DNA from: Mucilaginibacter tundrae
GTDB lineage: Bacteria > Bacteroidota > Bacteroidia > Sphingobacteriales > Sphingobacteriaceae
Direction: 5' to 3'
Length of the DNA: 64,000 nucleotides
NCBI RefSeq assembly: GCF_013408825.1
Contig: NZ_JACCBZ010000003.1
Coordinates: 62,001-126,000, forward strand
In this document: piece by piece, positions 60,761 through 64,000 of the stretch
Layout: each line of letters begins with the position of its first letter
How positions within the stretch are numbered: position 1 is the first letter of the stretch
Notes under the pieces: generated by a model
Told to the model about the DNA's origin: nothing
Database searches by the model: none
What the model saw: the letters and a program-made list of their open reading frames with translations, nothing else
Translations under genes and position numbers: made by a program

Positions 60761-61329
60761 CGATCTGCTAAGACTAACCTTGCCTTTATCGATCCCAATA
60801 ATGAAGACTCTGTCAAAGTGGCGATAGTCGGTATCCGCAAACAAATTGCAAGTAAAGAAAAGACTTTTGATCTTGGTTTCCGCCATCTACCGCTTTGGCC
60901 AATGGCTACCTTGTTAATTTCGTGGAACGCACTGTGGAGCGACTACTGGAATCGCCCTCTACGGTTAATCTAATGTAAATAGGCGCAGTTCCATTGGCTA
61001 AAACCTTGCTTTTTTTGAGTGTAAAGTTTAAACAGGCTGAACTAATCATAACCTGATTATAAAGCATTTACCTTATTTTTTTTCAGTTCAGCGAGACCTA
61101 AATTTACGGCGACTCGATAGGTCTCGGTAAGTTTGAGAAATTTTGGTCTGTTTTGGATAGCATTATAGCAAAAAGGGCCTAAAATCGTTGATTTTAAGCC
61201 CTTTTAATCCTGTTTGTATAGTACTCAGCGGTGAGGGAGGGGATTGTATTCTTCCAGCACCGTATTGAATGTCAATATGTTATATGGTTTAGCAAAATAA
61301 ATAACAATAAGCGACAAATAGACGATGAA
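60761..61329. other. non-coding tail of the decayed block with two hairpins
   Basis: 60,764-60,975 has gene-like composition (one frame reads NLAFIDPNNEDSVKVAIVGI, then RKQIASKEKTFDLGF) but no recognisable family and no good start; it is probably another gene scrap. A hairpin of CGAGACCT (61092-61099) and AGGTCTCG (61119-61126) follows. A terminator-like stem AAAAGGGC...GCCCTTTT with further pairing lies at about 61,172-61,206. The rest has no gene. Confidence 0.45.
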
Positions 61330-62691
61330 TCACGTTCTTGGTACTGTGAAGTTAAAAATGCTGCCCGTCCCTTCTTCAGATTCAACCCAAATTTCCCCAC
61401 CCAAGTATTCAACTACTTTTTTGGTAATGCACAAACCCATACCTGTCCCTGCATATTCTTCCTTAGAATGTAATCTTCTGAAAATTATAAATATAGTGTC
61501 AAAATCCACTTTTTTTATACCAATACCATTGTCTTTGACGGAGAACACCCATTGTTTTTCTTCTTCTTTACAGGTTAGGGTAATTACTGGCATGTTACCG
61601 GGCTTTTGGTATTTCAATCCGTTAGCTATAAGGTTCTGAAACACCTGCCTTATGGGGCCTTTAACTGTTTGCATAACTGGCAGGTTATCATACAAGATTT
61701 GAGCACCCTGTTCTTGTAACTGTTTCTGGAAAGACTGCCTTATTTCTTTAACCAGCTGTTGCACATTTACCTCTTCGCGTTTGTCTTCTGCATTGCCCGC
61801 TCTAGAAAATTCAAGAAGGTCAATAATAATCTGCCGCATCCTATGTGCCCCATCTACCGCAAATTGGATATACTGTTTTCCCTTATCGTCAATATGGTCA
61901 TTATATTTCTTTTCTAACAAATTCAGAAACGAGGTAATTGTCCGGAGCGGTTCCTGCAGATCATGCGAAGCTACATAAGCAAATTGCTGCAATTCAGAGT
62001 TAGAAAATGCCAGTTCTTTTGCCTGCAAAACAAGTGTTGTATTGAGCTTACGTAATTCATCAGCATGTTGTTTACGTTCATTTGATAACTGGGCATCTTT
62101 TTGCAATTCTGCCATTTGTATAGTTTGAACGATAAATATTTCGTTAAACCTTTTCAGGCGGTATGCCCACAGACCGCAGATAAAAAATATGACGGCGGTT
62201 AAGAAAATATGTATAATAAATGCCTGCAAATCAAAGTAATCCAACTGTGTAAAATACACGTTATGAAAACCCGAATTCTGCAGATAGCTAAAGAAGGCAT
62301 GATGAATGAACACTAAGATCAGTATTGGAATTTGCAATTTCCATTTTTGATAGATGATCAGTACAGCGCTGCCGATAAAGGCAAAAAAATGCATTTCGAA
62401 CAGGCCATGCATTTGGTAGATAAATTGGGCCATAAAAACACCCAAAACAACACTTAAAACATATTGATATAATGATGAGCCCGGTAGCAGTATTTTAGCG
62501 GAATAAAAGGCCAATAGCGAAAGTCCGCCAACGCCAAAAGCAATAAGCCATGTCTCGTAAAAAAAAGCGAATATTATTCCTAGCAAAAAATAACCGGCCA
62601 GAAAGTAATTCATTAACCTGTCCGACTTTTCTTTTATTTCTAAATGAAAAATGTCGGCCAGATCGCCAGGTTGTTCATGGGGATTGTTCAT
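61330..62691 (-). CDS. membrane sensor histidine kinase
   Basis: A 453-residue kinase. Residues about 28-182 contain six hydrophobic segments (LAGYFLLGIIFAFFYETWLIAFG, VLSVVLGVFMAQFIYQMHG, IPILILVFIHHAFFSYLQ, FIIHIFLTAVIFFICGLWAY) with little loop, so sensing is probably within the membrane. A coiled coil (residues 185-235) leads to the HisKA box FAYVASHDLQEPLRTITSFL with His243. The HATPase region has VFQNLIANGLKYQ, VKDNGIGI, and GTGMGLCITKKVVEYLGGEIWV. The catalytic style is that of phytochrome-type kinases. It lies 7 bp after the thioredoxin-fold gene. No response regulator is in view. Confidence 0.93.
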   Translation of the reverse strand: MNNPHEQPGDLADIFHLEIKEKSDRLMNYFLAGYFLLGIIFAFFYETWLIAFGVGGLSLLAFYSAKILLPGSSLYQYVLSVVLGVFMAQFIYQMHGLFEMHFFAFIGSAVLIIYQKWKLQIPILILVFIHHAFFSYLQNSGFHNVYFTQLDYFDLQAFIIHIFLTAVIFFICGLWAYRLKRFNEIFIVQTIQMAELQKDAQLSNERKQHADELRKLNTTLVLQAKELAFSNSELQQFAYVASHDLQEPLRTITSFLNLLEKKYNDHIDDKGKQYIQFAVDGAHRMRQIIIDLLEFSRAGNAEDKREEVNVQQLVKEIRQSFQKQLQEQGAQILYDNLPVMQTVKGPIRQVFQNLIANGLKYQKPGNMPVITLTCKEEEKQWVFSVKDNGIGIKKVDFDTIFIIFRRLHSKEEYAGTGMGLCITKKVVEYLGGEIWVESEEGTGSIFNFTVPRT

Positions 62692-62698
62692 GTGGGTT

Positions 62699-63292
62699 TT
62701 ATTTGGTGCAATTAGGTAAGCGGCAACCGTACGCCGTTAATGCCAGATTACCAAAAACAAGATGTGTGTTATGGGCAAGCAATCCATCGATCGCTGCTTT
62801 TGCATAATTGGTTTTTTCATCAGTACAATATCTCTCCCTGTTATAATTTCCGCGATAATACAATTTGTGCCCGGCATCCAGCAGCACAACCTGTGGCGTA
62901 GAGTATACGCCGCAGGAGATTGCTATCGCCGGGTCAAACAAAACAGGTAAGCTAAGATCAAATTTATCCTGGATATCTTTAACTGTAAAGGTTTTACTGC
63001 TCATAACCACAATAACAAAGTTTAGCCGCTTATTGTATTTTGCATAGATATGTTCAAAGTTTGAGATGTTAAACTTGGAGCAAGGGCAATCGGGGTTGAA
63101 GAAATGCAGGAATACCGGTTTATTAATATCCTTTACCGTCAAATCAATTTTAATTATTTCCCCGGGGTCGACTGCTTTGTAATTTGGGGGCACAGGGGTT
63201 GGTAAACTAAACACCCAATCATTATACCAAAACAAACCTCCTGCTATAAAAAGGAGGAGGAGAAGCCAAACGATAACAATTGTTTTTTTCAT
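62699..63292 (-). CDS. membrane-anchored thioredoxin-fold protein with CPC motif
   Basis: A 197-residue protein with one N-terminal membrane anchor (IVIVWLLLLLFIAGGLFWY). The periplasmic part is a thioredoxin fold: PVFLHFFNPDCPCSKFNISNF, with Cys69-Pro-Cys71 in place of CxxC, and CGVYSTPQVVLLDAGHKLYYRG, with the cis-Pro. It resembles the DUF6436-type redoxins. A CPC instead of CxxC active site is unusual and suggests isomerase, metal or single-electron chemistry rather than a standard disulfide reductase. It is tightly packed between a PAS protein and a histidine kinase, suggesting redox input to signalling. Confidence 0.8.
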   Translation of the reverse strand: MKKTIVIVWLLLLLFIAGGLFWYNDWVFSLPTPVPPNYKAVDPGEIIKIDLTVKDINKPVFLHFFNPDCPCSKFNISNFEHIYAKYNKRLNFVIVVMSSKTFTVKDIQDKFDLSLPVLFDPAIAISCGVYSTPQVVLLDAGHKLYYRGNYNRERYCTDEKTNYAKAAIDGLLAHNTHLVFGNLALTAYGCRLPNCTK

Positions 63293-63295
63293 TTC

Positions 63296-64000
63296 CTATA
63301 GGTAGTTTGAATAACATAAAAGCATATCGCTTTTAAAGTCGTTGTTATCTTCTTCAATGTTTGTTTTTTCTGTTATGCCCTTTATAATTTCATCTAATTC
63401 ATTTGCCGACAGCAATAAATAAGCGAGCATTTTTCCCTTCTCAATATCATCTATCTTTATATCGTTGATGAGACTGACCAAACCTAATATCCGGGCTACC
63501 GGTGCCCTCACCAGGTGCGATTGCACCCATGATATTTCTCTCAATTTTTCATTTTGCGTTTCAATTGCTTTTATATAATTCAATCGTTCGGTTACATCAG
63601 TCGCTATGGTAACTTTTGCATTTTTCCCCTTGTAATCAATAAAATTAGCTTGAATATCAACCTGGATGATATCACCGTTCTTTTTTTTATGTATATATAT
63701 ACCCAAGCTATGGTTTTTGTGTGCTTTGCTGTCCGTTAATATCCCGGCTTCAAGCACTTCAACCTCTTCGGGCGGCCTTATTTGTTTCAAATCCATATTA
63801 GAGAGCTCTCCCCGGGTGTACCCGTATTGTTTTATAAATGCATCATTTACATCTAAAAATTTCAACGTCGCCAGTTCAAAAACATACATAGGCTGCGGGC
63901 TTAAATGAAATAGCTCGCTGTACTGTTTCTCAGACCTTTCAAGTGCGACGATGGCCTTTTTACGTTCTGAACTATATACTATGCTTTTGTAAAGCATGTT
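63296..64000 (-). CDS. PAS-domain signalling protein, partial (N-terminus outside window)
   Basis: The frame is open at the right edge, so the true start may lie outside; the ATG at 63997 is the first inside. One PAS/PAC module is complete (SEKQYSELFHLSPQPMYVFEL, LDVNDAFIKQYGYTRGEL, GIYIHKKKNGDIIQVDIQAN, TIATDVTERLNYIKAIE). It is followed by LREISWVQSHLVRAPVARILGL, a helix shaped like the HisKA dimerisation helix including His, and LLLSANELDEIIKGITEK. The protein stops there: no ATPase domain follows. It is 3 bp ahead of the thioredoxin-fold gene. Confidence 0.85.
   Translation of the reverse strand, partial: NMLYKSIVYSSERKKAIVALERSEKQYSELFHLSPQPMYVFELATLKFLDVNDAFIKQYGYTRGELSNMDLKQIRPPEEVEVLEAGILTDSKAHKNHSLGIYIHKKKNGDIIQVDIQANFIDYKGKNAKVTIATDVTERLNYIKAIETQNEKLREISWVQSHLVRAPVARILGLVSLINDIKIDDIEKGKMLAYLLLSANELDEIIKGITEKTNIEEDNNDFKSDMLLCYSNYL

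Overview
The window looks like chromosome of a Bacteroidota bacterium of the family Sphingobacteriaceae, most like Mucilaginibacter or Pedobacter. This rests on recognised family content (OprO/P-type porin beside pst, KGG stress protein, DUF3606, DUF2147, the Tet(X)-like monooxygenase, HEPN-tailed sulfite reductase), A-rich rather than Shine-Dalgarno leaders, a few TAnnTTTG-type -7 promoter elements, and about 40-45% GC in most genes by eye. The genus is inference. I saw no tRNA, rRNA, CRISPR array or intact transposase.

1-11.3 kb is a fatty-acid utilisation locus: a 3-hydroxyacyl-CoA dehydrogenase/enoyl-CoA hydratase (cut by the left edge), acyl-CoA-binding protein, thioesterase, both electron-transfer flavoprotein subunits, an acyl-CoA dehydrogenase, an AraC-type regulator, a FadL-type outer-membrane channel and an SGNH lipoprotein esterase. 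A 29-bp sequence occurs identically upstream of the acyl-CoA dehydrogenase and of fadL, in the same orientation relative to each gene, and in degenerate form upstream of the DUF2147/dehydrogenase pair. It is the best candidate for an undescribed beta-oxidation operator. 11.7-20.7 kb is mixed: an SDR, DUF3606 plus DNA ligase D, a multi-PAS histidine kinase, a frameshifted DUF72 gene, a KGG protein and a MOSC protein.

20.9-26 kb is an assimilatory sulfate/sulfite operon: sulfite reductase with a HEPN-like tail, CobA, a fusion of siroheme-synthase domain and TSUP permease, and APS reductase. 26.3-31 kb is a phosphate operon (porin, PstS, PstC, PstA, PstB). 31.2-38.1 kb carries proBA, mnmA bracketed by a pair of inverted repeats, and topA. 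38.2-44.3 kb holds a conserved hypothetical gene, a DEDD exonuclease, a double-ATPase peptide transporter subunit, an acetyltransferase, two cold-shock-domain genes and a YdcF-like protein preceded by a truncated oxygenase. 44.4-54.3 kb has katG, marC, a PIF1-like helicase, an aspartate kinase resembling the ectoine-type isozyme, small accessory genes, and a Tet(X)-like monooxygenase divergent from an AraC regulator.

54.6-60.8 kb is visibly GC-richer and is a partly ruined stress/carbohydrate module. Three intact, overlapping genes (FAD-Rieske oxidoreductase and GH130; a 737-aa predicted helical-barrel protein) lie among remnants of DUF2252, low-affinity iron permease, manganese catalase and alcohol dehydrogenase. 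61.3-64 kb is a signalling operon: a PAS protein with a phosphoacceptor-like helix but no ATPase domain, a membrane-anchored thioredoxin-fold protein with a CPC motif, and a membrane histidine kinase.
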